Source: QYOJ01 sp043810345
GTDB lineage: Bacteria; Bacteroidota; Bacteroidia; Bacteroidales; FEN-979
DNA: 24,495 nt
Direction of reading: 5' to 3'
Assembly: GCA_043810345.1 (NCBI GenBank)
Contig: JBDROF010000042.1
Location: forward strand, 1-24,495
The notes under the pieces were generated by a model. It saw only the letters and a list, made by a program, of their open reading frames with translations. It made no database searches and was not told where the DNA came from. This document shows, one piece after another, positions 1 to 8,194 of this stretch. The position numbers and the translations under genes are program-made. How positions within the stretch are numbered: position 1 is the first letter of the stretch; each line of letters starts with the position of its first letter.

Positions 1-2
1 AT

Positions 3-35
3 GTTGTAAAAATACAGTATAAATCGCTAACTTTG
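3..35 (+). promoter_or_regulatory. Bacteroidota-type promoter of the M20 dipeptidase gene
   Basis: A TAACTTTG box at 28-35 matches the -7 consensus TAnnTTTG exactly. GTTG at 3-6 lies 21 bases upstream, in the place of the -33 element. Transcription would begin near 41-43, leaving a leader of about 15 bases before the ATG at 56. The call is by consensus match only. Confidence 0.65.
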
Positions 36-55
36 CCGCTAAATTTCAACTGCGA

Positions 56-1426
56 ATGGATTACATCCAAGACTATATTGAAACCCACAAAGATCGCTTC
101 CTGCAGGAGTTGTTCGGGCTGATCAGGATATCCTCCATCAGCTCTGAGAAAGAGCACAAAGAAGAGATGATCAAAGCTGCTGAATACTGGAGAAAATCAA
201 TCCGTGAGGCTGGAGCCGATAAGGTTGAGGTAATCACAACGAAAGGGAATCCTGTAGTGTACGGAGAGAAGAGTATAGATCCATTATTACCTACGGTGCT
301 TGTATATGGACATTATGATGTGATGCCGGTAGATCCTTTGGATCTTTGGGAATCCCCTCCCTTCAAACCCGAAGTGCGAAATGGTAAAATATATGCACGC
401 GGTGCTGATGACGATAAAGGGCAGGCATTTATGCATGCCAAGGCGTTTGAGCTAATGGTGAAGACCAATACACTCCCCTGCAACATCAAATTCATGATAG
501 AAGGGGAGGAGGAGATTGGCTCTCCAAGTCTCACCGCTTTCTGTGAAGAGCACAAAGAGATGTTGAAATCGGATATCATCCTGGTTTCTGACACCGGGAT
601 GATTTCTATTGATTGCCCTTGTGTAACCATTGGGTTACGCGGATTAGCCTACATGCAGGTGGAACTGACCGGTCCGGATCACGATCTTCATTCAGGTCTG
701 TTTGGCGGTGCCGTAGCCAATCCCGCTAACATACTCACCAAGCTGGTTGCCTCCCTGACAGATAAACATGGAAAGATCAACATTCCGGGATTCTACGACG
801 ATGTGCTGGTCGTTAGCGAGGAAGAACGGAAGTTGATGGCCCTGGCGCCTTTCAGCGAAGAAGATTACAAAAAAGCGATAGATGTGACAGCGCTGGATGG
901 CGAAGCCGGATATACTACCCGCGAACGGACCGGGATCCGTCCTTCGCTTGATGTCAATGGAATCTGGGGTGGTTATACAGGAGAGGGTTCCAAGACCGTA
1001 CTTCCCTCCAAAGCGTATGCCAAGATCTCGATGAGATTGGTTCCCAACCAGGATCACCAAAAAATATCCAGGCTTTTTGAGAAGCATTTTCTATCGATTG
1101 CTCCGGATACTGTCAAGGTAAAAGTGACTGCATTGCATGGCGGACAGGCATACGTTTCCCCGATCGATACCCTCGGATATATGGCGGCCAGCAAAGCGAT
1201 GGAAACAACGTTCGGAAAAGTTCCTGTACCGGTAAGAAGTGGCGGCAGTATCCCTATTATCTCCACGTTCGAGCAGATACTGGGAGTGAAATCGATCCTG
1301 CTGGGATTCGGCCTGGAGTCGGATGCCTGCCACTCCCCCAACGAGAACTACCCACTGGAGAATTTCTACAGAGGTATCGAAACGATCCCCTATTTCTTTA
1401 ACTATTTCGCAGAACTTGCAAAATAG
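56..1426 (+). CDS. M20 family metallo-dipeptidase
   Basis: A cytosolic zinc dipeptidase of 456 residues, expected to cleave dipeptides and short peptides. The dinuclear metal site of the M20 family is complete by eye: H86 in YGHYDVMP, D119 in RGADDDKG, the Glu pair E152/E153 in EGEEEIGS, D179 in SDTG and H426 in CHSPNE. H212 in DLHSG belongs to the lid/dimerisation domain. Length and motif order fit the CNDP/DapE-related dipeptidases rather than the shorter carboxypeptidases. There is no signal peptide. The ATG at 56 is preceded by a good promoter and no closer ATG, so the start is well supported. The gene converges on dsbD with only 8 bases between stop codons. Exact substrate preference cannot be read from sequence. 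Confidence 0.93.
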   Translation: MDYIQDYIETHKDRFLQELFGLIRISSISSEKEHKEEMIKAAEYWRKSIREAGADKVEVITTKGNPVVYGEKSIDPLLPTVLVYGHYDVMPVDPLDLWESPPFKPEVRNGKIYARGADDDKGQAFMHAKAFELMVKTNTLPCNIKFMIEGEEEIGSPSLTAFCEEHKEMLKSDIILVSDTGMISIDCPCVTIGLRGLAYMQVELTGPDHDLHSGLFGGAVANPANILTKLVASLTDKHGKINIPGFYDDVLVVSEEERKLMALAPFSEEDYKKAIDVTALDGEAGYTTRERTGIRPSLDVNGIWGGYTGEGSKTVLPSKAYAKISMRLVPNQDHQKISRLFEKHFLSIAPDTVKVKVTALHGGQAYVSPIDTLGYMAASKAMETTFGKVPVPVRSGGSIPIISTFEQILGVKSILLGFGLESDACHSPNENYPLENFYRGIETIPYFFNYFAELAK

Positions 1427-1442
1427 ATCCCGTGCTATTTTT
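1419..1442. terminator. bidirectional hairpin between convergent M20 and dsbD genes
   Basis: AAAATAG at 1420-1426 pairs with CTATTTT at 1435-1441 around an 8-base loop, and a T-rich tract follows on both strands. The stem contains both stop codons: TAG of the dipeptidase gene, and TAG of the dsbD-like gene on the other strand. It is short and AT-rich, so its termination strength is uncertain. Confidence 0.5.
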
Positions 1443-3462
1443 GTTGGTTTTTACGGAAGGCCTCTACCCCTTTATCCAGGAAGTCGATAAATCCTTGTAC
1501 ATCTGTATCGAACGCCCTGGGCGGGATCAATACTTCGCCTGAGGTATCGAGCAACACATAATAGGGCTGGGCGTTGACATTGAACCGGGAGATCTGGAAA
1601 TCGGCATTTTTCCGTCCAATGGTCTTTTTAATCTTTCCGTCAACAGGGGATGTCATCCACTCGGTTTCCGGAAGTTCTGTTCGTTCGTCAACATATAGTG
1701 CCACGATGATATAGTCATTTCTTAACCGCTTCAGCACCTCCGGATCAGGCCATACAGTTCGTTCCATTACCTTACAGTTGACACAACCATGACCGGTAAA
1801 GTCGATCAGGATCGGTTTATTCAACTGCTTTGCGCAGGCCAGGCCCTGTTCGTAATCAAAATATCCCTGCAACCTATGGGACAGCTTTAACTTGTCGCCA
1901 TATTTCGGTTGATCGCACAACCGCCAGGCATCCTCTGTGGCCGGTCCGCTACCCCGGTTCTCCTGGATGAGTTCGATGAGGTTGAAGGATGATTCAGCAG
2001 GCAGGAAGGCAGAAACGGTACGTAATGGAGCCCCGATCATACCGGGGAGTAAATAGACCACGAAGGTGAAGGTGGCGATGATCAGGAGTAAACGGGGAAC
2101 ACTGATGAACTTCACCTCGCTGTCGTGCGAAAATTTGATTTTCCCCATCAGGTACAAACCCATCAGGGTAAAGAGAACGATCCACACGGCGATGAACACC
2201 TCCCGGGTGATGCCCCAATTGAGGGTTTCGTTGGGGACCAACAGGAACTTCATGCCAAGGGCAAGGATGATGAAGCCCAGGACCACCTTCACTGAGTTCA
2301 GCCAGCCACCTGATTTAGGCATTCTGTTCAGCATCGAAGGGAAGAACGCCAGGATGGTGAACGGCATGGCGAAGGCCAAAGAGAAACCGAACATCCCGAT
2401 AGTGGGTTTCAGGATATTGCCGGTAGAGGCTTCCACCAGGATGCCTCCAATGAAGGGAGCTGTACAGGAGAAGGAGACGAGGACCAGTGTGAGCGCCATG
2501 AAGAAGGTGCCGATCAATCCTCCTTTGTCGACCTGTTTATCCGATTTGTTGGTTAGCCTGGAGGGAAGTACGATCTCGAACAGGCCGAAAAAGGAGGCGG
2601 CGAACGCCGTAAAGAGTAAGAAGAAGAGGATGTTGGTGATCCAGTTGGAACTGACATTCTTGATGGCATCGGACCCGAACAGCAGGGTTACCAGCACCCC
2701 GACGAAGGTGTAAATGACAATGATTGAAAGGCCGTAAAAAAGCGCGTTTGCCTTGGCTCCCAACCTGGTTTTACTGCTACTCATGAAAAACGTTACCGTC
2801 ATCGGAATCATCGGGTAGACGCAGGGAGTGAGTGCACCCGCGAAGCCTGCCAGCAGGGCAACGATAAAAAACACCCAGAGGGAGTCGTTTTCCGTTGCCG
2901 GTTCTTCCACAGGGGATTTGATCGTTGGAACAGCGATCTCTTCTGTTTTGGCCTCTTCCCCGGCCATCACAGAACCGGGCTGGACCTTTTCATCCCCAGC
3001 TTCCAGCTTAAATTCGAAATCGACCCCGGTAGGAGGCAAGCACCGCTTTTCGTCACAGCACATGAACTCCAGTTCACCGGTAATAGTAAATGCCTTTGAA
3101 GTGAGGATCTTGATCTTCTGTTTGAATACAATCGTCCCGTCAAAAAATTTCAGGTTCATTTCAAAATTAGGATCGTATTCCTCCACTCCCTCAGGTTCAG
3201 TCACCTTCTCTACCAATTTGTAATTGTCACTTGGGTTGAAGGTAAATACAGTTGGAAGTGGGCCTCCCGCGGGAATGTACTGGGAGTAAAGGTGCCAGCC
3301 TTTATCTGTGTTAGCAATAAGCAGCAGGGTCGCTTCATCCTGTTTGGTCCGTTCTGTCTTGAAAGACCACTTCACCGGATCCAGGATCTGACTGATGGAA
3401 AGCAATGGCAGTAAAATGAATACCACACCTGCAACAGCAAATTTCCTCATGGGATTCAGCAT
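1435..3462 (-). CDS. dsbD: DsbD-type thiol:disulfide interchange protein
   Basis: An inner-membrane protein of 675 residues that carries reducing equivalents from cytoplasmic thioredoxin to the periplasm, for disulfide correction and possibly cytochrome c maturation. It has an N-terminal signal segment (about 7-24) and a periplasmic domain whose Cys pair C135/C141 has the same six-residue spacing as C103/C109 of E. coli DsbD. A multi-pass membrane domain (about 194-475) carries C214 in LTPCVYP and C333 in FSCTAPF. The C-terminal thioredoxin-like domain has the active site C560-V-N-C563. All three redox modules are therefore intact. Met5 is an alternative start that would shorten the signal peptide by four residues. 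A TAnnTTTG box lies 16 bases upstream. The gene may be separate from tilS, since 36 bases and this box lie between them. Confidence 0.93.
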   Translation of the reverse strand: MLNPMRKFAVAGVVFILLPLLSISQILDPVKWSFKTERTKQDEATLLLIANTDKGWHLYSQYIPAGGPLPTVFTFNPSDNYKLVEKVTEPEGVEEYDPNFEMNLKFFDGTIVFKQKIKILTSKAFTITGELEFMCCDEKRCLPPTGVDFEFKLEAGDEKVQPGSVMAGEEAKTEEIAVPTIKSPVEEPATENDSLWVFFIVALLAGFAGALTPCVYPMIPMTVTFFMSSSKTRLGAKANALFYGLSIIVIYTFVGVLVTLLFGSDAIKNVSSNWITNILFFLLFTAFAASFFGLFEIVLPSRLTNKSDKQVDKGGLIGTFFMALTLVLVSFSCTAPFIGGILVEASTGNILKPTIGMFGFSLAFAMPFTILAFFPSMLNRMPKSGGWLNSVKVVLGFIILALGMKFLLVPNETLNWGITREVFIAVWIVLFTLMGLYLMGKIKFSHDSEVKFISVPRLLLIIATFTFVVYLLPGMIGAPLRTVSAFLPAESSFNLIELIQENRGSGPATEDAWRLCDQPKYGDKLKLSHRLQGYFDYEQGLACAKQLNKPILIDFTGHGCVNCKVMERTVWPDPEVLKRLRNDYIIVALYVDERTELPETEWMTSPVDGKIKKTIGRKNADFQISRFNVNAQPYYVLLDTSGEVLIPPRAFDTDVQGFIDFLDKGVEAFRKNQQK

Positions 3463-3478
3463 TGATTTTTCAGAAGCA

Positions 3479-3486
3479 CAAATGTA
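3479..3486 (-). promoter_or_regulatory. -7 box upstream of dsbD
   Basis: TACATTTG on the minus strand matches TAnnTTTG and sits 16 bases before the dsbD ATG. No convincing -33 element was found at the usual distance, so the call rests on the -7 box alone. Confidence 0.4.
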
Positions 3487-3498
3487 GATAATTTTATC

Positions 3499-4839
3499 TT
3501 ACCGGGGAAGGAAATCGACTACCAGCAACTCCCTGGAACGGGTTGAAACGCGGTAGCGATGGTCGATCCGGTGACCGATCACCCAAACAATGCGGTTTCC
3601 GGAGCAAAGCAACCAGCACTCTTCTTTCCCCGGGATCGGGATCTTTTCGTCAATGAAAAAATCACTCAGTTTTTTCCGGTTGTTCATGCCAAGCGGATAG
3701 AAGTAGTCGCCCGGCTGCCATCTACGGAGAATCAAGGGGAAGGAAAGTTTTTTTTTATCCAGAGTGGCCCTGTTCTTATCGGCACTAATCTGATAACCAG
3801 ACTCCCTGGTAAACGATTGAATGGACAGCCGGATGGGTTTCGTTACCTGTTTTGTAGCTTCATCCACAAGATATTCCTCGGTGCTTGCAGGCTGTTCTGC
3901 GGAAGGGATTTTCGTGATGATCAGCTGGTTGCGATCTTTGATGATCCGGTAGGTGGGAGATAGGAATGCCTTTCCACTTTCCAGATCGAGGGATCTGATC
4001 AAGTCCCGGATAGTGGCTTCATTGAACTCAAAAGGGGTAAGCAACTCATACAACCAGGCTGATAATGGTGAGAGCTTCCGGAGTTCAACCAGTTGGATAG
4101 TCCAATGGTCTTTCACTGGCCGGATCAAGCTCTTCCGGCATTTTTCGATCAGTGGTTTCAGGATCGACTCAGTCTCCTGTACCCGCCTGATGGTGGCAGT
4201 AATCTGTTTTGCGTAATTGGGTTCAATAGAGTGGAGCAGCGGGAACAGCTGATGCCGGATCTTGTTCCTGGTGTATTTGTGGGAGCTGTTGGAGCTATCC
4301 TCGCGGAATGATAGCTGGTGTTTACGGGAAAACCTGAGAATATCTTCCCGTGTCGCGAACAAGAGGGGGCGGATCACCTTTCCCTGCCTGGCAGGGATCC
4401 CATGCAGTCCCGAGATCCCGGTCCCGCGGAACAGGTTGATGAAGAAGGTCTCTGCCTGATCATCCAGGTGATGGGCAGTAGCAATCCAATAGAATCCTTC
4501 CTTGCGGCGGATCGTTTCAAACCACTCGTAGCGAAGCTCCCTGGCCGCCATCTGGATGGAAATTTTACGGACATCAGCGAAATCTGAGGTGGGAAAACGG
4601 GTAGTGAAAAAGGGAACTGAAAAATGCCGGGCCAGCGTTTCCACAAACCGTTCATCCCCTTCCGACTCCTCTCCCCGTAACTGAAAATTGGCATGTGCGA
4701 TTCCGAAGGGATAGCCAGCATGATGGAATAAATCCACCATCACCACCGAATCCAATCCTCCTGACACCGCCAGCAAGACACGGTCAACCGGTTCAAAAAG
4801 TTTCTGTTCGTCAATAAAAGACTTGAAGTTCTGCAGCAT
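3499..4839 (-). CDS. tilS: tRNA(Ile)-lysidine synthase TilS
   Basis: This essential enzyme uses ATP and lysine to convert C34 of the CAU-anticodon isoleucine tRNA to lysidine, changing AUG decoding to AUA. The PP-loop ATP-binding motif SGGLDS is at residues 26-31 of the product starting at 4839. HHLDDQAET and RNKIRH further in are TilS-type motifs, and the C-terminal region (about 350-446) fits the TilS C domain. I chose the ATG at 4839 (446 residues). The frame also opens with TTG at 4857, but the six extra codons overlap a TAnnTTTG-like box. The gene lies downstream of korAB in the same direction with a 62-base repeat-filled spacer, so co-transcription is possible but unproven. Confidence 0.93.
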   Translation of the reverse strand: MLQNFKSFIDEQKLFEPVDRVLLAVSGGLDSVVMVDLFHHAGYPFGIAHANFQLRGEESEGDERFVETLARHFSVPFFTTRFPTSDFADVRKISIQMAARELRYEWFETIRRKEGFYWIATAHHLDDQAETFFINLFRGTGISGLHGIPARQGKVIRPLLFATREDILRFSRKHQLSFREDSSNSSHKYTRNKIRHQLFPLLHSIEPNYAKQITATIRRVQETESILKPLIEKCRKSLIRPVKDHWTIQLVELRKLSPLSAWLYELLTPFEFNEATIRDLIRSLDLESGKAFLSPTYRIIKDRNQLIITKIPSAEQPASTEEYLVDEATKQVTKPIRLSIQSFTRESGYQISADKNRATLDKKKLSFPLILRRWQPGDYFYPLGMNNRKKLSDFFIDEKIPIPGKEECWLLCSGNRIVWVIGHRIDHRYRVSTRSRELLVVDFLPR

Positions 4840-4844
4840 CCGTA

Positions 4845-4852
4845 CAAATATA
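4845..4852 (-). promoter_or_regulatory. possible -7 box immediately before tilS
   Basis: TATATTTG on the minus strand fits TAnnTTTG and ends 5 bases before the ATG at 4839. If used, the transcript would be nearly or fully leaderless. No -33 match is visible at 19-22 bases upstream, so this is weak. Confidence 0.3.
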
Positions 4853-4860
4853 CACAAACA

Positions 4861-4901
4861 AAAACTGGATACTGGATACTTCTAACTTCTGTCTTCTAAC
4901 T
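4861..4901. repeat. short tandem repeats flush with the korB stop codon
   Basis: Read on the gene strand, the korB TAA is followed at once by AGTTAGAAG, a spacer and a second AGTTAGAAG, then two copies of TATCCAGT-type units. The related word CTGGATAA recurs after the VOR beta-subunit stop near 15.8 kb. No coding potential. Confidence 0.7.
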
Positions 4902-5942
4902 TTACTTTATCTCCCATGTTTCTCCGCTCTTGAACAGGTGATCCACTTTCTTGATGGGGGCATCCTTTTGCCCGAGGCGGATCTTCTCCTCCACAAGGTC
5001 GTCGTAGGTAGGAAACATGGCTGAACGGATGATGCCGAAAACCTTCGGAAAATGAGGCGGTCCGAGTTTAGCCAGCATCATGTGGATCCAGGGATTAGGA
5101 TTGTAGCGGTCGTGGACGAGGACATCGTCGATGGTGATGCCGTTCCCCCCCAATTCCACCACTTCAATTTCGGTCCCTTTCAACCGGAGTCCTTTTTCCT
5201 TGTCATGACCGAAAAGAATGGGTTGTCCGTCAATGACCACACACATGTGATCGTCGCGGTTATCTTTGCTGATGATGCCGAAGTGAGCTTTATCGGCAAA
5301 GATGATGCAGTTCTGCAGGATCTCAACGATGGAGGTACCGTCGTGTTTGGCTGCTTCAAACATCGCTTCCGTCATCATGGTGAGGTCGTTATCCGGAACC
5401 CGGGCAAAGAAGGTCCCCTGGGCTCCCATGACCAGTTCCCCGATGTTGAACGGGTGTTCAATGGTACCGTGAGGGCTGGTTTTGGTCACCTTGTTCATGG
5501 GGGTGGTAGGAGAATACTGTCCCTTGGTCAGGCCATAGATCTCGTTGTTGAAGAGCATGACATTGATGTCCACATTCCGGCGGATGGTATGGATGAAATG
5601 GTTCCCGCCAATCGCCAGTGAGTCGCCGTCTCCTGTGGCAACCCATACGCTCAGGTGTGGGTTGGCTACCTTTACACCTGTGGCTATAGGCAGTGCCCGC
5701 CCGTGAATGCCATGGATTCCATAGGTATTCACATAGTAAGGGAAGCGTGAAGAACACCCGATTCCGGAAACGAGACAGAAGTTCTCTTTTTTGTATCCAA
5801 GTCTCGGGAAGACGCGTTCAACAGCTGTCAGAATAGCATGAGCCCCACAACCGGGACACCATTTTACCATCTGATCGCTTTCAAAATCGGCTTTCTGAAG
5901 CTGAACCGTCGTTCTTTCTATGGTTGAATTGATGTGTTCCAT
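4902..5942 (-). CDS. korB: 2-oxoglutarate:ferredoxin oxidoreductase, beta subunit
   Basis: The TPP- and iron-sulfur-carrying subunit (346 residues) of a CoA-dependent 2-oxoacid:ferredoxin oxidoreductase. C29 and C32 (CPGCG), C63 (GIGCSS) and C212 (QNCI) match the four-Cys pattern that binds the single [4Fe-4S] cluster in the beta subunits of two-subunit OFORs. The TPP/Mg signature is GDGD near 104-107 followed by FNNEIYG at 131-137. The start lies 2 bases after the korA stop, so the two are translated together. Long KorB-type beta subunits of this kind generally use 2-oxoglutarate, but substrate is inferred from overall resemblance. A broad-specificity 2-oxoacid enzyme is the alternative. Confidence 0.9.
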   Translation of the reverse strand: MEHINSTIERTTVQLQKADFESDQMVKWCPGCGAHAILTAVERVFPRLGYKKENFCLVSGIGCSSRFPYYVNTYGIHGIHGRALPIATGVKVANPHLSVWVATGDGDSLAIGGNHFIHTIRRNVDINVMLFNNEIYGLTKGQYSPTTPMNKVTKTSPHGTIEHPFNIGELVMGAQGTFFARVPDNDLTMMTEAMFEAAKHDGTSIVEILQNCIIFADKAHFGIISKDNRDDHMCVVIDGQPILFGHDKEKGLRLKGTEIEVVELGGNGITIDDVLVHDRYNPNPWIHMMLAKLGPPHFPKVFGIIRSAMFPTYDDLVEEKIRLGQKDAPIKKVDHLFKSGETWEIK

Positions 5943-5944
5943 GG

Positions 5945-7795
5945 TTATTTTTCTTCTAACAGTTGATTGAATTTATCCGTTAACTCATTGATCATGAAAG
6001 GAAGTCCCTGGACTTTGTTAAACTGGAAGATATTCGGTAACGTGAACTTCATCCGAAGATAATCCACAAACTGACCTGCATTCAGCTCGCATACCAGGAT
6101 TTTCTTAAAACTCTTCAGGATCTTCTCCGTGTTTTTCGGTAACGGGTTGATGTAGTGGAAATGTGCATGACTGATCTTCTTGCCTTCCTGTTGCATCTGC
6201 TGCACGGCAGAATGGACTGCTCCGTATGTTCCTCCCCAGCTGACCACGAGCAAATCACCCTTTTTAGCTCCGTCGATCTCCTGTTCCGGGATGTAGTTCG
6301 CAACTCTTGCCACCTTCTCAGCACGCAAGTCAGTCATTTTCTGATGGTTCAGGGGATCGGTAGAGACCACACCGGTAATGTTCTCTTTCTCCAGCCCGCC
6401 AATCCTGTGCCGCAATCCTTCAGTCCCCGGGATAGCCCATTCTCGCACGAGGGTCTCCGGGTTCCGTTTGTATGGTTTATAAGTAGCATCATTGGGTTTG
6501 GCGATCGGTGGATTAATGGGTGGCATGTTAACCATCCTGGGATCCCGGAAAAGGGCCGATCCGAAACCCAGATAACCATCGGTTAACAGGATGCAGGGGG
6601 TCATATGTTCCATCGACAGCTTGGCTGCCATGTAGGCATAATTAAAGCAGTTATCGGAAGTGGAGGCGGCGATCACGATCACCGGACATTCCCCATTCCG
6701 GCCGAAGAGGGCCTGCATCAGATCTGACTGCTCTGACTTGGTCGGCAGTCCGGTTGATGGACCTCCCCGCTGTACATCTATGATCACCAGTGGTAGTTCT
6801 GTCATGACTGCCAGCCCGATCGCTTCACTCTTTAGCGAAAGACCGGGTCCTGAGGTGGTCGTACAGGCCATCAGACCGGCATAGCTGGCTCCGATGGCGG
6901 AGCATATCCCTGCAATCTCATCCTCGGCCTGGAAGACTTTCGCGCCGAGCGACTTGTGTTTGGCAAGTTCCATCAGGATCTCCGTGGCTGGAGTGATGGG
7001 ATAGGAGCCCAGGAAGAGCGCCCGCTTCGATTTCTCAGCAGCAGCCAGTAATCCCCATGCTGTAGCAACGTTCCCGGTGATGTTCCGGTAACGGCCGGGG
7101 GGCAGCTTGGCAGCAGAGACCTGGATGACCGATTCGATGGCCTCAATCGTATCGGCATAGTTGTAGCCAGCCTCCAACACCACTTTATTGATCTTGGCAA
7201 TGGTGGGATCCTTTTTGAATTTTGTATCAAAAAACTTGAAAGAAGGTTTCAACGGACGGTTGAAGATAAAATAGAGCATACCCAGAGCGAACATGTTTTT
7301 GCTCCGGGCAGCCGTCTTCTGATCTATCCCAAAATCTTTCAAACTTTCTTTGGTAAGTGTGGTCATCGGAGCATTGATCAGGTTGTACCTCTCCAGGCTA
7401 TTATCCTCAAGCGGGTTAGACCCATACCCGGCTTTCTCAATTCCCTTTTCGTCGAAAGCATCAGAGTCAACCAGCAGGGTGGCTCCCACTTTCGCCCATT
7501 TAATGTTCGATTTCAATGAGGCTGGGTTCATCGCAACGATCACATCGCAAAGGTCACCGGTGGTATAGATCTTGGCACTTCCCATGTGTACCTGGAATCC
7601 TGATACCCCCGGGATGGTGTTTTGGGGTGCTCGTATCTCAGCCGGAAAATCAGGGAAGGTGGCCAGGTCGTTTCCGGCGAATGCTGCCGACTCGGAGAAG
7701 AGCCCTCCGGTGAACTGCATTCCGTCGCCCGAATCGCCAACAAACTTAACAACTACCGATTCTCGCTCTTCTATTGGTCGATTGAATTTTGTCAT
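5945..7795 (-). CDS. korA: 2-oxoglutarate:ferredoxin oxidoreductase, fused gamma-alpha subunit
   Basis: At 616 residues this fuses the gamma domain to the alpha domain, the layout usual in two-subunit OFORs. The gamma part (about 14-215) begins with VVKFVGDSGDGMQFTGG. The alpha part starts near 240 and carries YPITPATE at 265-272 and QRGGPSTGLPTKSEQSD further on, motifs that contact the 2-oxoacid and TPP. It forms the enzyme with korB, which follows 2 bases downstream. No ferredoxin domain is fused, so electrons must pass to a separate ferredoxin; one is encoded divergently just upstream. The ATG at 7795 is preceded by a TAAATTTG box at 7818-7825. The reaction links the TCA cycle to reduced ferredoxin, or runs in reverse as reductive carboxylation. 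Confidence 0.9.
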   Translation of the reverse strand: MTKFNRPIEERESVVVKFVGDSGDGMQFTGGLFSESAAFAGNDLATFPDFPAEIRAPQNTIPGVSGFQVHMGSAKIYTTGDLCDVIVAMNPASLKSNIKWAKVGATLLVDSDAFDEKGIEKAGYGSNPLEDNSLERYNLINAPMTTLTKESLKDFGIDQKTAARSKNMFALGMLYFIFNRPLKPSFKFFDTKFKKDPTIAKINKVVLEAGYNYADTIEAIESVIQVSAAKLPPGRYRNITGNVATAWGLLAAAEKSKRALFLGSYPITPATEILMELAKHKSLGAKVFQAEDEIAGICSAIGASYAGLMACTTTSGPGLSLKSEAIGLAVMTELPLVIIDVQRGGPSTGLPTKSEQSDLMQALFGRNGECPVIVIAASTSDNCFNYAYMAAKLSMEHMTPCILLTDGYLGFGSALFRDPRMVNMPPINPPIAKPNDATYKPYKRNPETLVREWAIPGTEGLRHRIGGLEKENITGVVSTDPLNHQKMTDLRAEKVARVANYIPEQEIDGAKKGDLLVVSWGGTYGAVHSAVQQMQQEGKKISHAHFHYINPLPKNTEKILKSFKKILVCELNAGQFVDYLRMKFTLPNIFQFNKVQGLPFMINELTDKFNQLLEEK

Positions 7796-7817
7796 GACAG
7801 GAGTGAATTATTGCCTG

Positions 7818-7825
7818 CAAATTTA
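7818..7825 (-). promoter_or_regulatory. -7 box of the korAB operon
   Basis: TAAATTTG on the minus strand matches TAnnTTTG and lies 22 bases before the korA ATG. The upstream stretch is T-rich, with a TTTC about 18 bases away that could act as a poor -33 element. Confidence 0.5.
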
Positions 7826-7884
7826 CAGCTTTCATACTAGATTGAAAGAAAAAAACGAAATCTTTTACGTAATCCAAAAAATTG

Positions 7885-7892
7885 TAACTTTG
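7885..7892 (+). promoter_or_regulatory. -7 box of the small ferredoxin gene
   Basis: TAACTTTG followed by CC is an exact TAnnTTTG match on +, 64 bases before the ferredoxin ATG. A T-rich stretch at 7863-7866 is 18 bases upstream. Together with the korA box it makes this 161-base gap a divergent promoter region. Confidence 0.55.
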
Positions 7893-7920
7893 CCGCCAGA
7901 ACGCTATAAATAAACCGATT

Positions 7921-7936
7921 TCCCGGACCCCCGGGA
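7921..7936 (+). promoter_or_regulatory. 5' leader stem-loop before the ferredoxin gene
   Basis: TCCCGG at 7921-7926 pairs perfectly with CCGGGA at 7931-7936 across an ACCC loop, 20 bases before the ATG. It falls inside the predicted leader and is not followed by a T-tract, so it is more likely an mRNA-stability or translational element than a terminator. Function is unknown. Confidence 0.4.
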
Positions 7937-7956
7937 TCATAAAAACACACTAAATA

Positions 7957-8124
7957 ATGGCTTACATAATCAACGACGATTGCACCGCGTGCGGAACCTG
8001 CGTCGACGAATGCCCTGTTGAGGCAATAGCTGAAGGCGACATCTACACGATCGACCCGGAAATTTGTACTGACTGTGGCGCTTGCGCAGACGTTTGTCCG
8101 GTGGAAGCAATCCATCCGGAGTAA
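7957..8124 (+). CDS. 2[4Fe-4S] clostridial-type ferredoxin
   Basis: A 55-residue protein made almost entirely of two cluster-binding repeats: C9-x2-C12-x2-C15-x3-C19-P and C38-x2-C41-x2-C44-x3-C48-P by count. Both are followed by VEAI, as in clostridial ferredoxins. (Second-set positions are by eye and may be off by one.) The protein is strongly acidic, as expected for a low-potential soluble electron carrier. It has its own promoter and a strong terminator, so it is a one-gene transcript. Divergence from korAB suggests it takes electrons from that enzyme, and perhaps from the VOR enzyme at 15-18 kb. The start is clear, since ATG is directly followed by AYIINDDC, typical of the family. Confidence 0.93.
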   Translation: MAYIINDDCTACGTCVDECPVEAIAEGDIYTIDPEICTDCGACADVCPVEAIHPE

Positions 8125-8157
8125 AATTATCTACTCGATCCTTTGTGATCATTCAAT

Positions 8158-8194
8158 GAAAACGTGGTATCCTCCGGATATTACGTTTTTTTTT
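8158..8194. terminator. strong, probably bidirectional terminator after the ferredoxin gene
   Basis: ACGTGGTATCC at 8162-8172 pairs with GGATATTACGT at 8176-8186 (two G-U pairs on +) around the loop TCC, and eight T residues follow. On the minus strand the same stem is followed by TTTT and contains the lpxH stop codon, so it can serve both convergent genes. Confidence 0.85.

Noticed and set aside
2066..2713. 215-codon open frame antisense to dsbD
   Set aside because: Lies opposite the membrane domain; basic, low-information product typical of an antisense membrane frame.
4839..4857. TTG at 4857 as the tilS start
   Set aside because: The added six codons lie on a promoter-like box and lack family similarity; ATG at 4839 is preferred.
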